29,378 bases of DNA. It comes from JADHUC01 sp964617665 (lineage in GTDB: Bacteria > Planctomycetota > Planctomycetia > Pirellulales > Pirellulaceae). The notes under the pieces are model-generated. The model did not search any database. It worked only from the letters and a program-made list of their open reading frames with translations, and was not told where the DNA came from. Position 1 is the first letter of the stretch, and each line of letters begins with the position of its first letter. Positions 1 to 12,500 of the stretch are shown here, in pieces. Both the position numbers and the translations under genes were made by a program. The stretch covers positions 1 to 29,378 of the forward strand of contig CAZUAH010000124.1 in assembly GCA_964617665.1 (NCBI GenBank). Direction: 5' to 3'.

Positions 1-28
1 AGGACGTACGAGGACTTTGGATGGCCAT
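1..28 (-). CDS. 5' end of a third giant surface-protein gene (gene C), cut by the window edge
   Basis: Only the first nine codons are inside the window. They read MAIQSPRTS from an ATG at 28-26. Gene B starts MAIRNSRSS, and the two share the DNA string ATGGCCATCC at the start codon. A purine-rich GAAGGG lies 6 bases upstream of this ATG, and gene B has AAGGGG 7 bases upstream of its own. The start is 399 bases downstream of the gene B stop codon, on the same strand. I infer that this begins a paralogue with the same basic leader, expected to continue with Arg/Lys/Ser-rich residues and an LEPR-XLL-type motif. The product cannot be read further. Nine codons could match by chance, but the shared start context and position make a real gene more likely than not. 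Confidence 0.6.
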
Positions 29-34
29 AACCAG

Positions 35-40
35 CCCTTC
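35..40 (-). promoter_or_regulatory. Shine-Dalgarno-like site of gene C
   Basis: The minus strand reads GAAGGG, 6 bases before the ATG at 28. It matches in type and spacing the AAGGGG before the gene B start, which supports both start choices. Planctomycetes often lack clear ribosome binding sites, so this is moderate evidence only. Confidence 0.45.
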
Positions 41-193
41 AGGTGGTGGCAAGTTGCTTGTCAAATTTGCGCAGTTTCCCTACATTGCGCACCTATAAAA
101 CGGACTATCGGTATCGTAATCCACAGTAACTGAACCAGAATCGCCCGTAACTACAAATCACCGTAAACTATGACATAACAGCACCTTCCAACG

Positions 194-221
194 ATTATAA
201 TTGCTACGTCGATCAACACAA
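194..221 (-). promoter_or_regulatory. possible sigma70-type promoter for gene C
   Basis: The minus strand carries a perfect TATAAT at 199-194. A poor -35 (TTGTGT, about 3 of 6 consensus bases, at 221-216) lies 16 bases upstream. The -10 is about 166 bases before the gene C ATG, close to the 161 bases seen for the gene B promoter candidate. The surrounding sequence is locally AT-rich. The weak -35 keeps this tentative. Confidence 0.3.
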
Positions 222-427
222 GAAAATGGTGACTTTGGCGAAACTAGCCGCACTGTCGTTAATTCTGCCACAAACAGTCTGCGCGGATTACCACTTGCGC
301 AGGGTCAAGCGTTGCCGCGCGCGCATTGACACTGCATTCCGACGTAGTAGAGATGCCAGGAAACGCGGAAAAGTTCCCCTATCCCGCCCGCTACCGAGGG
401 GATGACCTGGGAGCACCGAGTACGCTG

Positions 428-553
428 TCAAGCGAATACTCCACCAAAGATCTCGTCAGCAGCGGATCGCGGGCCATTCAGCTCACCGATCTCGTCGGCG
501 ATGTCGTCCAGCGTTTCCTCCAGTGCCCAGGAATCCGTTGCCAAATCGTCAAA
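428..553 (-). other. conserved acidic C-terminal tail of gene B
   Basis: The last 41 residues begin FDDL and end DEIFGGVFA. They align without gaps to the last 41 residues of gene A (FDDL to DEVLGQVFG), with about 18 identities including W, LE, DE and the terminal GxVF. It lies beyond the dockerin and a variable linker. A sorting or interaction signal is possible; this is inference. Confidence 0.6.
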
Positions 554-3500
554 CGCAGCCCTGAAATCAGCCCCAATAGACCTGTCGATCACCCCCCACG
601 GCGACCCTTCCAGATCGGACGCAGCACGGCTCCGATCGGCGCTGACCAGATCAGTACCATGCGATCGACCGCTCGGATCCATCGGCAAAGCGGCCGTATC
701 AAGAGCCAAACGATCCACCTCGCTCACGCCCGCCGAGACTATTTCAGCATCATGGGTGCCTCCTGCTGGGAGCGAGGGCTGAACTACAATCGAATCGCTC
801 GATTCACCTTCGCCGCCGCCCAGTCCAGCTGCGATATTGTTCAATTCAAGGATCACCACCAGCACGTCATTACTGCTGACAACCCCGTTGTCGTCGGCGT
901 CCAGGTATGGAGGAGCCGGCGTACCGGGCGGGATCACTGCGGGGGCGTCCGAGTTGAGGTAGTTGATAACGATCAGGGCGTCGATCGGCGATACCTGGCC
1001 GTCGCCGTTCACGTCTGCGGCCTCAACCGGATTCTGGTACGGATTGTCGGTGATTCCGTTAACTGTGACGATCACCGTCGCGGTGGCGACCCCAGTTTGC
1101 TCGTCGTCAATCACCGTGTAGCTGAAGCGATCGTCCAGGCTCTGGCCTGCGTCCATAGCGCGAATCTGCGCTGACTGCGATGGATCGTAGGTGAAGCTGC
1201 CATCTTCAAACAACTCCACCTCACCGCCAAGCTGGCTGGTCAGCGTCTGCGCGACTACCGCAAACTGCTGGCTGTCGTCGTCGCTGTCATTCGCCAAGAC
1301 GCCGGAGGCCGCGACAGTCAAGACTTCATCCTCGGAGGTTTGGAACTGATCGGAAACCGCAATCGGGGCACTGTTGGCACCGTTCACTGTAACCGTCACG
1401 GTGCCAATGCTCGTCGAGTTCGTCCCGGGATCGTCGTCGGCCATGGTGTACGTGAACGTGTCCACGAGCGGAGGATCACCAATCTGCAACGCTCGCAACG
1501 TCGCCGACGAGGTGGGATCGTAGACGAAGTCGCCGTTGGGCTGCATGACGACCGTAGCGCCCAGAACGCTTTCCGCGTCCGATGCCACCACTTCCAGAGG
1601 ATCATTCTCCGCGTCGGTGTCGTTGCCCAGCACGTCTGACAGGCCGGCAGCAGCCGTATCCAACACGGCGTTGTCGTCAACCGAATACTGGTCGTCGACC
1701 GCCACGGGCACGTCGTTTTCGCCGATCACGGTCACGGTAACCGTCGCGTCGTTTGACGTCTCCTGACCGTCCGTTGCTGCATACGTGAAGGTGTCGGTCA
1801 GTGTCTCGCCGCTACCAAGCTCCTGGAACACCCCTACATCCGTCGGATCGTAGATGAAGGTCCCGTCTTCGACGTCGATTTCGACAAGAACGCCGCGGGT
1901 GCTGGTGACCTCGTACGTTCCGTCGCCTGGAGTCGTGTCGTCGTCGTGCACATCCAGATCATCGCCATCGATATCCGAATCGTTATCCAAGACACCTTGG
2001 CCCGCAACGTTCAGGACGTCGTCTTCACTTACGCTCAGAGCAGGATCGCCGGGCGACGGATCGTTGATGGCCACCGGAGCGTCGTTGTCCGGGGTGACCG
2101 TTATAGCAACGGTTGCCGAGCCTTCCTCTGGTGTCGGTGGTTGGCCGGTATTGCCTTGGTCGTTGGCCGTCACCGTGACAGTGTCCTGACCGTTGAAGTC
2201 CGGGTTGGGCCGATAGAACACGCCCAGTGCATCCATCAGCGTCGTATTGATCGCAGTCAGCGGGCCCGTCAGCGTTACTTCGCTCCCGCCGTTGCCTTCA
2301 ATATCTGCCCAGGTCAAACCGTTCTCGACACTAGTGCTGACGTCAAGCGTGCCGTTGTCTGCGGCGACTATGACGACGAATTCTGCGCCTTGCGTCTCGC
2401 TCTCGTCCGTGTCGGTTATCTCGATCGAAGTCAAAATCAGGTCCGGATTCCCGTCCTCCTTCACCGTTTGTTGGGTGAGCGCCGGTGTCACGACTGGCGC
2501 GTCATTCATGGGGTTGACGGTCAGCGTCACCGTGTGGTCGTCCTGCAATGGGCCTGGGGCGCCGGTCTGACCGGCGTCGTTCACCCTCACCACCAGCAGG
2601 TCCTGCCCGTTGAAGTCGGACTCGCCCTGGTACACTAGTCCGGCGGGATCTGCCAACGTGGCGTTGATCTGAGCTGGGGTACCGCTGAGCGTAACCGAAT
2701 CGCTGCCGTTGCCCGGAACTACCGTCACACCACCAGCGACCGAATCATTGACCGTCAGCCAGCCATCGGAGACCACAAGTGTCACAGTCAAATTGCCCGT
2801 GCCGCTCGCCTCGTGGACATCGAGGTCACTTACCGAGAGTCCCGTGATAGCCTGCGGTGTATCCTCGTCCACCGACGCATCGCTTGGCCCGGCAATAACG
2901 GGTGCGTCATTCACCGCCGCAACATCAATAGATACGGTTCCCACCGCGTCCCTGTGATCCGACGCACCATTGGTGCGGCCATTGTCCTCGACGCGATAGG
3001 TGAATGTGTCAGTGCCGTTGAAGTTCTCCGCCGGCGTATAGACGACAAGCCCGCTGGTCGGCGACCAAATGATTGTGCCTCCCTCGGCACTGAAGTAATC
3101 AGTGCTAGTCAGCGTCCGTGTCTGTCCCACTTCATCCGTTGCCGCTGCCGGTCCGGGTGCGTCGTTGCCGACCAACACGGAGGCGAAGAAAGTTGTCGGC
3201 CTTTCTTCCTCGGTTGCACCGGCATCGTCCACTGGTTCCGGCGCGTCGTTCACCTCGGTAACCGTCACGGTCACCGTGCCGACCTCCGTCGTGTTCGGAG
3301 TACCGTCGTCTTCGACGGTGTACGTGAACGTGTCCTGACCGTTGAAATGCGCGGCCGGGGTGTACGTGACGATTCCGCCAGCCAGCGTCACCGTGCCGCC
3401 CTCGTCGCTCGTGGCACTTACGCCTGTCAGGGTGAGCGCCTGTCCCGTCTCGTCGTCCAGCGTGCCGATGGGCGCATCCGGTCCGGGCTGGTCGTTGCCG

Positions 3501-6500
3501 GTCAGCACCGTTCCGGCTACGATCAGCGGCGTATCCTCCGCAGTCGTCGCTTCGTCGCTAACAGCGATGGGTGGATCGTTGACAGGTGCGACGTTGATCG
3601 TCACTTCCTTCTGATCCGAAAGCGGAACGCCGGCCAATTCGTAATTACCCCGGTCGTTCGCATTGACGACCAACACATCCGCTCCGTTGAAATGCTGGTC
3701 GCCTACGTAAGTCAGCCCGACGCCCAAAGTGGTGCTGATCTCAGTGGGAGTACCCACGAGGGTAATCGAACTGGAGCCGTTCCCCAGAATCTTGGTCGGG
3801 TCAGTAACGCCGCCCCCCACGTTTGTGTTAACCGTCAGCGTACCGTCATTTACCGACAGAATCGTTCGCACGTCGCCGTCTCCCTCGTCGGCATCAACGT
3901 CCTCGACGGAGACAGCATTTCCGTCCGCTGTGCTGAACACAAACGACGTGTCCTCTTCGGCATCCTGGGCGACCGAAGGGAGTGTCACCACAGGAGAGTC
4001 GTTTATCGCCCTAATCGTGACGGTCATCGTGTCATTGGTCGTCTGCGGTCCCGGATCGCCCGTATTCCCTTGATCGTTCACCGAAGCGACCAACTGAACG
4101 ACACCATTTTCGTCCTGAGCCGGACCAAATGTCAGCCCTGTCGCATCGGCCAGCGTGGCATTGATCTCGGCGACCGTGCCGGTCAATTCAAGAGAATTGG
4201 AGTTGTTTCCGTCTATTCTCCCAAAGGGCACCCCGCCGCTGACGCTGTCGTTCACCGCCAGCGATCCCACACCGGCGGGAACTGAGAAGGTGGCAACCAC
4301 TTCGCCGGGAGCTGCGTCCACGTCACCGATCGAGATACCTGAAATGGTCAACGACGTGTCTTCGTCCATCGTTTGGTTGCCGGGCAACGTCACAGTGGGC
4401 GCGTCGTTGAGCGGATCTACAGTGATAGTCCTCACTAGCGTGTCTGTCTTCACGCCGCCAAATCCGGTCGCCCCCTGATCGTCGGCCGTGATCGTTAACA
4501 CGGCATTACCGCTGAATTCGGGGTCGCCGAGGAACACAAATCCGCCGGGCTCCACAAGTGTGTTGTTCAGTCGCTCGATGGCCGTGAGACTTCCGATGCC
4601 TTGCACGGTGACGATCACGGACCCCGTTTCGTTGCCCGAGATATCGTCCGCTACGAGACCTGCTGGAACGTCCTCGTCCAGCTCCAACGTTCCGTTGGTA
4701 ACGCTCATCGTCACGACCAGTTCCCCGCCGGGCGTCTCGTCAACATCGGGGTCATTGATCTGGATTTGAGTAATGCTTCGAGCGGTGTCTTCCAAAGCAT
4801 CGGGGAGAGCCCCCTGGAGTTCGATCCTGGGAGCATCGTTGATGGCCGTGACCGCGATCGGGATATTTTCTGTGATGTTCGCACCGTTTTGCGATGCGCC
4901 AGCCCCAGTGTTACCCTGATCGTTGACGGTAACCTGCACGAGGGCCTGAGTATTGAAATGCTCGTCCGGCTGGAACTCCATGCCGTCCAGTGCCGCGTTG
5001 ATGTCTGCCGCCGTGCCCGTGAATTGCATCGAGGCGTCAGCATCGCCATCACCGTAGACAAAGGTCAAACCGGTCAAACCAGGCGGATTCGGCAAGTCGT
5101 TCAGCGTCAGCGTACCGTTGAACGCTTGCAGCGTAACAAGCAACTCTGGCACTCCAGCGGGCACTAAGAGGGGTGCCTCGCCGACGTCCACGTCCGCCAC
5201 GCTCACCTCGGTCGCAGTGCCCGCGTCGAATGTCAGCGGTGGATCGGCTCCGTCGTTGTAGTCTTCGTTGATCACCTGCGGTCCCGGTACGACAAGCGTC
5301 GGATCGTCATTGATCGCGTGCACCGTAATGTCAATCGTTGCCTGTACGTCCAAACCGCCTCCGGCACCAGTGTTGCCGTCATCCTTCGTGGTAGCGGTCA
5401 GAACCACCGGACCGCCATTATTCAATTCGTTGAACTCGCCATTTGGCACGGTGTAGGTCACGCCCATCGGATCGGCCAGCGTGGCATTGATCTCCGCGAC
5501 CGTTCCGGTCAGTTGGATTTCGCGTGTTCCGTCGCCAAGTATGTCACCAACCTGTACCCCGCCGACAACGCCTGTGTCGACATTCAACGTGCCTTGGCCA
5601 GCTGGGATACTGAGGGTGAAGACCATATCGGGCGTCGCTGTTTCCTCGAAATCAACGTCGCTGACGCTGATGCCACCGATCGCCAAAGACGCCAAGTCAC
5701 CTTCGGCCAGATTTTGGGCACCCGGCACAGTGATCTGTGGATCGTCGTTGACCGGGGTCACCGTGATGGCGACCGTCTCGCTATCCGCCTGCGGGCCGCC
5801 AGTGCCGGTATTGCCCTGATCGTCGGCGGCAACGGTAACAATCACATTTCCACCGGCAATATTGGAGTTGAAGTCCTCGCCAGGCACCTCGTACGTGACA
5901 CCCGCTGCATCGGCCAGAGTCGCGTTGACCTCGGCCACCGTGCCGATTAGAGTCACGGATTCGGAGCCATTGTCGGTTATCCGGCTCGCGGGCACACCCA
6001 CATCCGGCGTGACAGTCAACGTCCCTTGACCCGCCGGAATCGACAGCGTGACGACCACGCGGCCCGGCGTCGCATCACCGGCATCGACGTCGGCAAGGCT
6101 GATCCCCGTCACGGCCAATGACGCATCAAGACCTTCGTCGATTGCGTGCGGCCCCGCCGGAACCGTAACTTCCGGTGCATCATTGACGGCCTGGACCGTG
6201 AGCCCGAGTGTGTGGACATCTTCCAGGAATCCTGGAGGAGCTGTTTCGCCGGTGTTGCCACCGTCGTCAACTCTCGCAATCAACGAGAACACGCCGCTGG
6301 AATTCGCCACGGGTTCGAACCGCAGTCCTTGAGCATCAGCCAACGTCGCCGTAATTTCCGTCGGCGAGCCGCTTAACGTCACTACGGCAGTTCCGTTATC
6401 GTTGATATCAGCGACATCAAGACCGCCGGTCACGTCGTCTCGCACGTGCAATACGCCCGCGCTTGTCGTTGGTGTCCCCGTCGCATCGGCCAGTGTCAAT

Positions 6501-9500
6501 GTGACCGTCAGCGGCGGCAAAACGCCTCCTTCGTCCGCGTCAACATCGCGAACCATCATTGGAATGTAGAAGGCCGGATCATCTTCGATGCCAAACTTCC
6601 ACGCCGGCGCTGCGATCTCCGGTGCATCGTTCACCGCCAACACCGATATGGGAAGGAAGTCGATCGCCTGAAGCGGGCCTCCGAGGCCTATGGCACCCTG
6701 ATCGTCGACCGTCACCTGAATCCGCTCGCCAGCGTGAAGATCGTTGAAGTCCGGATCGGGCAAGTAGACAACGCCATCGGCGAAAGCCAGAGTCGAGTTG
6801 ATTCTGTCCGCCGTTCCGGTCAGCACAACGGTGCCGCTGCCATTGCCGCTGATATCTCCCGTGCTCAGGCCCCCGGGGACAAACGCGTTGACCGTGATCC
6901 CGCCGTGTGTCGCATCCAGCGTCACTCGCAACGTCACGGGCCAGCTCGGCGTATTATCCGGGTCGCCCACGACAATGCCCGGCAGCGCCAGATTCGTATC
7001 CTCGTTGACCCTTCTGTCCGCGGGATCGCTCAGAGCCGACACGTCCACCGTCGGCTGATCGTTCACTGGATTCACCAGGATGGTGATCGCACGCGTAATA
7101 TCTACGCCGCCGGCGCTCGGTCCGCCGCCCGAGTGACCCTGATCGTTTGCCGTCACCTCAAGGACTATCGAGCCGCCAAAGTCCGGCGTGGGTTCGAATT
7201 GGAGACCATTCAGGGCTGTGTTGATATCCGTTTCCGTACCGCGGAAGACCATCTTGGTGTCCGCCGTGCCCGGCGTCTCCCCGGGGCCTGGTTCCTCGAA
7301 GATCAAACCGCCTGGGATCGTTGTCAACGTCAGGGTCCCGTTCTGGATCGGGTCACCTGACGGACCTGACAGCGTGACCTTCAGCTCGCCCGTACCTTCG
7401 TCGGCATCCACGTCGACAACCGTGATGGGATTGCCCGTCCCAGCACTGAACACCAGCGTCGTGTCCTCGTTGGTGGTCTGAGGCGACGGCGGAACCGTCA
7501 CGACCGGGTCGTCGTTGATGGCGTTGACGGTAATCGTCAAGTCATAGCCGTCAGTCCGGTCGTCGCCACCGTTGAGAACGCCGCCGTCGTCACGAAGTAC
7601 CACATTGAAGACCGCCTCGCCGTTTGTGTCGCCAGTTACCTCGAATGTCAGATCGCCGGTGGCCGGATCGATAGCCGGCGCGCTGTCGAAAGCGATATTG
7701 CCTATCGTCGCGCCGGGAGTCAGATCGAACGCCAACACTTGCGTGGCTTCATCCACAGCCGTCATTGGGCCCGGTCCGATACCGGTCGCCCAACCGGCAA
7801 CGGCATGTAGCCCGGCATCCTCGTCGATCGTCACGTGAGCGCCAGGCGTGAACTCAGGCGTGAACTCAGGCTCGTCATTCACGGCGTCGACGGTGACCGT
7901 CAACGTATCGGTGGCCGTGGCGCCCGCCTGGTCCGTGGCGGTGATCAATAGCACTGCCACGCCATTCGCATTCGGCGGGTAGTCCAAAGTCAGCACCGAG
8001 CCGGCTATCGAGGCATCCAGCGGCAGCGGATCGGTCGAGCCGGCCAGATCAAACGAAACGCTGTAGGTCAAGAAGTCGCCATTACCGTTGGGGATGTCAA
8101 CGTCGGCAAACACACTGAAGTTGGTGCCGTTCACATCCTCCAAGTCGATGATCGTACTGGCCCCCGGATCTTCGATGATGTGGCCGCCAACCAGATTATC
8201 CAGCGGATCAAAGCCGGATAGCGGATTGGCTACGGTCGGGGCCGTGTTCGTCATCACGCGGACAACGTAGTCTTCGACCTCGCCGCCGATTGCCAGACCG
8301 TCCGGTCCCAGGCCGCCGCTTCGACTGACTCGGAACCGGGCGTAGGTATCAAACGGGATGACCGAATCCGGCACGGACGCCGGCGTGGTGATCGTCAACG
8401 GGTTGTCGCCAGCGATCAAAGGCTGGAATTGGAAGACCTGCTCGTTCGCATCGTTGAAATCGCCGTCGCGGTTCCAGTCGACCCATGCGTCCAGGAGGCC
8501 GATGTCGGACGAAGTCACCGTAATCGGTGTGGCAAAACCTTTGGCCAAGACGCTATTGAACGTAACACCGTCCTCGTCGTCTTCCTGACCGCCGGATGCC
8601 GTATTCAACTCGACGCGTGCTGACCCCATGCCACCGTATGCGCTGGTGATGCCCGTGAGCCTTCCCGCGTCGATCTCGACCTGGATCGCCGTCGCCAAGC
8701 CAGCTGCAGTTGTATCCGCGTCTACGCCCAGCGTGACGGGCACGTTGTTGCCCGTGACTGTCGAATCCGTGTCGAATTCCAACACGACCGGAGCACTACT
8801 GCCGTCGCGGATGGTAAGCGTCTCGGTTTCCGCGGGAACCGCCACAAGCTCCAAAGCCAAAGGCAGTTGATCGGACTGCACAAGGCCGGTTCCTCCAGCG
8901 CTCACGCTGGCCGCAACCAAGTCGTCCGAATCGCCGGCAATGTGGAACACGGCGTTGCCCAGATTCAGAACCGTGATTCCGGACAAAGTGCCGTCGTCGA
9001 TCTTAGTTTGGACCGCCCGCACGATTTTGCGGGCGATGATCTGTTCCGATTCTGGGGTTGCGTTCGCGTAGTAGACGATTGGATCGGCAAAACCGCCTCC
9101 GCCGTCCTTGTCAAACGTAAACGTCACGCTTCCTCCGTCGCCGTCAGCAACCGTCAACGTGCTGGTGTCGGTGATACCCAGTGCATCGGGCGCTTTGAAC
9201 GTGAACATCTCTGCCAGAGGCGCCATCGAAATACTGCCAACGACGCCCGACACGTCGACGTTGTGGTCCGAATCGTCACCGTCGGCCGCGATGGTCGGCT
9301 GGCCGTCCTGTTCCGCGTCCACATGCGATCCCAAATGCAGAGGATCGGTCACCAGCAGCGCGTGCCGCACGCCATTGCTGTCCAACTCGGTGTGGTAATT
9401 ATTGCCAGCTTCCGGGTTGTCCCCGTAATCGATACCCACATCGCCCAGGATGATCGTGAAGCGGGTCTCTTGGTCCGGTTGATTCTCTCGCAACGTGTTA

Positions 9501-12500
9501 CCCGCCTGGTCGCGGATGGCTTGGACACGGAAGAAATCGATGTCCACCGGATCGACCGCGTCCGAGGCGCCATTCACGAAGACGGTCCCGCCTCCGCGAG
9601 CGCTGGCCGTCATACCGACCTCCGAACCGTTGATCCCGACAATCAACGAGGCGGCCATGTGAACCGGCGTGAAGGAGACATCCGGAATGAACTTCACCGC
9701 AACAGCGCCGCCGCCCACACCACGGCTGCCCAGATTCGTGGCGGTAGTGTCCACCTTGTGATTAAACGTCTCGTTCAGGTCGATGATCCCGTTGCCTTCG
9801 TACGTGGGCGACAGGCCTAACGATGTGATGCTCTGGATAACCGCAACAATATCATTTGCCAACTCGTCCACCTTGGCGGCCACCGAGGCCGGATCGCTGG
9901 GGTCGACGATGACCGGGTCGAAATTGATGTTCTGGGTCGTCGGGATCGTGACGCCGTCGTTGTTGAATTCGAAGGTCACCGTGGTCGTGCCCAGGGAAAT
10001 GGTGAACATTTCCCCATCGGCCACGCCGGCCCGGTAGTTGCTGTCCATGTTGGCCACGCCCGCCGAATTGTGCACGTAGTTATCAGAACCGCCCAAGTGC
10101 ACTCGGCCGCCCACGTTTACGACGTTCAGAGCGGGGAAGCGAGTTGTGAATTCGGCGACCAGGAGATTCGCCACATCGTCCTGCGTTTCCGTGCCAGCCA
10201 ACATAATCAGGACGTCGTTGCCTAGCGACAGCCCGCTGCCGTTGGTGTCAAACTCGAAACGCAAAGGCGGGCTTACGTCGTCACCCAAAACGAACGTCTC
10301 GTTGTCGTTGATATCCGCTGCACCATTGGCGGGCACGTCGAAAACAATCGCCCGACTCGGCACCAGCAAGTCCAGGCCCCCTTGGACGCCTGGGGTTCCG
10401 GTCTGTGTCAGGTTGCTCGGATTGAGCAGATTAGCGGTGGGAGCAATGTCCAGCAGGTGTCCGGTCGAACCGTCGTCTGCTCGCTGCAGACCGTCCAAGT
10501 GAATGAAGCCGTGTCCCAGATGTTGGGTAACCGGCAAGTCGACTGTCGCGTTTGTGCGGATCGCTTGAGCGATGTTGTCGGCGATCTCTTCGTAGGTGTC
10601 CGGTGGCGAGAAGTCGATTTGGATGGCGCCGCCGCTTTCCAGCCCATCGGCGATCGCCGTGTCCTCGAACTCGAAGACCACAGCGTTCGGGCCATTTTCA
10701 ATGACAAACGTCTGACCGTCTTCTACCGCGTAGTCGATACCCGCAACGGCCAGATTGCCGGCCAGGATAGTCACCTCGAATCCGCGTGTGCTGCCCACGT
10801 GGACCTCGCCGTCGCCCAAGTACTTGGGCGAGAGCCCCAGGCCAGAGGCTGCTATCGCGTTGGTGACCAGTTGGGATATCTGGTCCTGTGCGTCGTCCGA
10901 TGTGAACGTGATGACCACGTTCGCTGGGTCCGAATTGCTGTTGTTGTCGAACTCGAACACGGTCGGGAGAGTCGGTCCTGCCACGCCGTCCGGATCGATC
11001 TCGAAAGTATCGCCATCGGCGATGCCTCCCGGAAGCGCTCCCGCGACCGGGACCGAAAGCGTGAATGTCTGCGGCACATTAACGCTGTAGCCGCTTTCGT
11101 ATTCAAACGTGATCAGATCGTCCGTCGAGTTGGTGATGGTGAACTGCTGGCCATCCGACACCGAACTGCCGTAAGACGCCTCCAGCACCAGACGATCCTT
11201 GTTGTTCAGGGTGATCACGTACACGCGATCCGGTTCCCAAATCTCCGATAAGGGGGTAAACCGCAATTCGTTGTTGCTGGCGTTGTAGCCCAGCGTATAG
11301 TCGACGCCCTCCTCCAGCAGCACGCCGTCTTGAGTCAACGTAATGGCGTCGTCCACGATGGTCGCAGTATTGATTCCGCTGCCGCTGTAATCGTTCAACA
11401 GCACCGTAAAGTCACCCAATTCCCGTTCGTTCAAATAGACGACTGTCTGGTTGGGATCGATATCTCGCCCTTCCGAGTCGTTGTCGATGGGATTCAACAG
11501 TTCGGCCACCGGTCCGGTGAAGTCGGCCCGATCCATTGCACCGCGATCGATCGACACGTTGTCGCCCTGCCCCGAAGGCGTATCCACGTCGCGGTCGTCT
11601 GCACGCAACTGGCCGGTGACGTCCAGCTTCGGCGCGATGATCGGCGAGGGATCAAGCCCCAGCGGGTCCTTGACCGACACGAATGCCGTGCGGTCGTCCA
11701 ACGATGACAACGAGCTGTCGATCACTTGTGACAACGGCGCGGGATAGAAATTGCCGGTCGCAGGATCGATGAACAATGGGCTGCCCGTCGAGTCGATCGG
11801 GAAATCGCCAAGGCTGCCGCCCAGACCCGCCGTCCTATTATTCGTGTCGTGATACAGGTTCGCCCCCAGGATCGTCGTCAGCGACGTTGCGTCGACGCTG
11901 ATCCCCGTCTGCAGATTCGCCACCACGTTATTCAGCAACGTCGGGCTGGCGTTCTGGTCCACTACGATGCCGGCATCACCCTGTCGGTTTCCGTACACGG
12001 TGTTGTTGACAACACGGCCGAACGGCAAAGGAGCGTCCGGTCCGCCCGCCCCATCTCCGCTGACGCGAATCCCACCCTGGGTATTGAATGCGGCGATGTT
12101 GTTGGCCACCACCACGCCTGGGGCGAGGTTCTCGCTGTTGATCTCGCGGAGGTACCGCGTCGATCCCATGTGCGGCATGGGATTCGTGTCGAAGTAGGGA
12201 TGAGGATTCGTGTCGTATGGGCCGCGGATCGTCTGCCGCACTCCTGCATCGACCACGATACCGTAGCTTTCCGAGTGAGAAACCACGTTCGAGTGGATCA
12301 TCACCTGGCCTTGCTCGCGATGCACGTTTTCGTCGCCCAAATCGTAGCGACTGGGCGTGTCGTCACCAAAGGCGATGACGTCGTCATTGCCCTGTACCTG
12401 TAGAATCCTGGCGTTGTCATCGATCACTTCGCCAAAGTCACGGCTGCCGGTTCCGTCTGCTGCCGCCGTGCCGTACAAGTTGATCAGGTTCGAGGTCCGT

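Larger units (their letters stand above)
29..427. other. intergenic region between genes B and C (399 bases)
   Basis: This stretch separates the gene B stop codon (430-428) from the gene C start. Its left half, roughly 55-230, is clearly richer in A+T than the flanking coding DNA and holds the promoter candidate. I see no convincing intrinsic terminator after gene B: there is no strong GC stem followed by a T tract on the minus strand. I see no gene in it. Confidence 0.6.

Noticed and set aside
29..427. Intrinsic terminator after gene B
   Set aside because: The best pairing (CCCCT with AGGGG near 383-405) is five bases with a large loop and no T tract.
1060..8250. Regularly spaced similar DNA segments, considered as a CRISPR or satellite array
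   Set aside because: The units are 330-450 bases, vary at synonymous sites and keep the reading frame; they are protein repeats.
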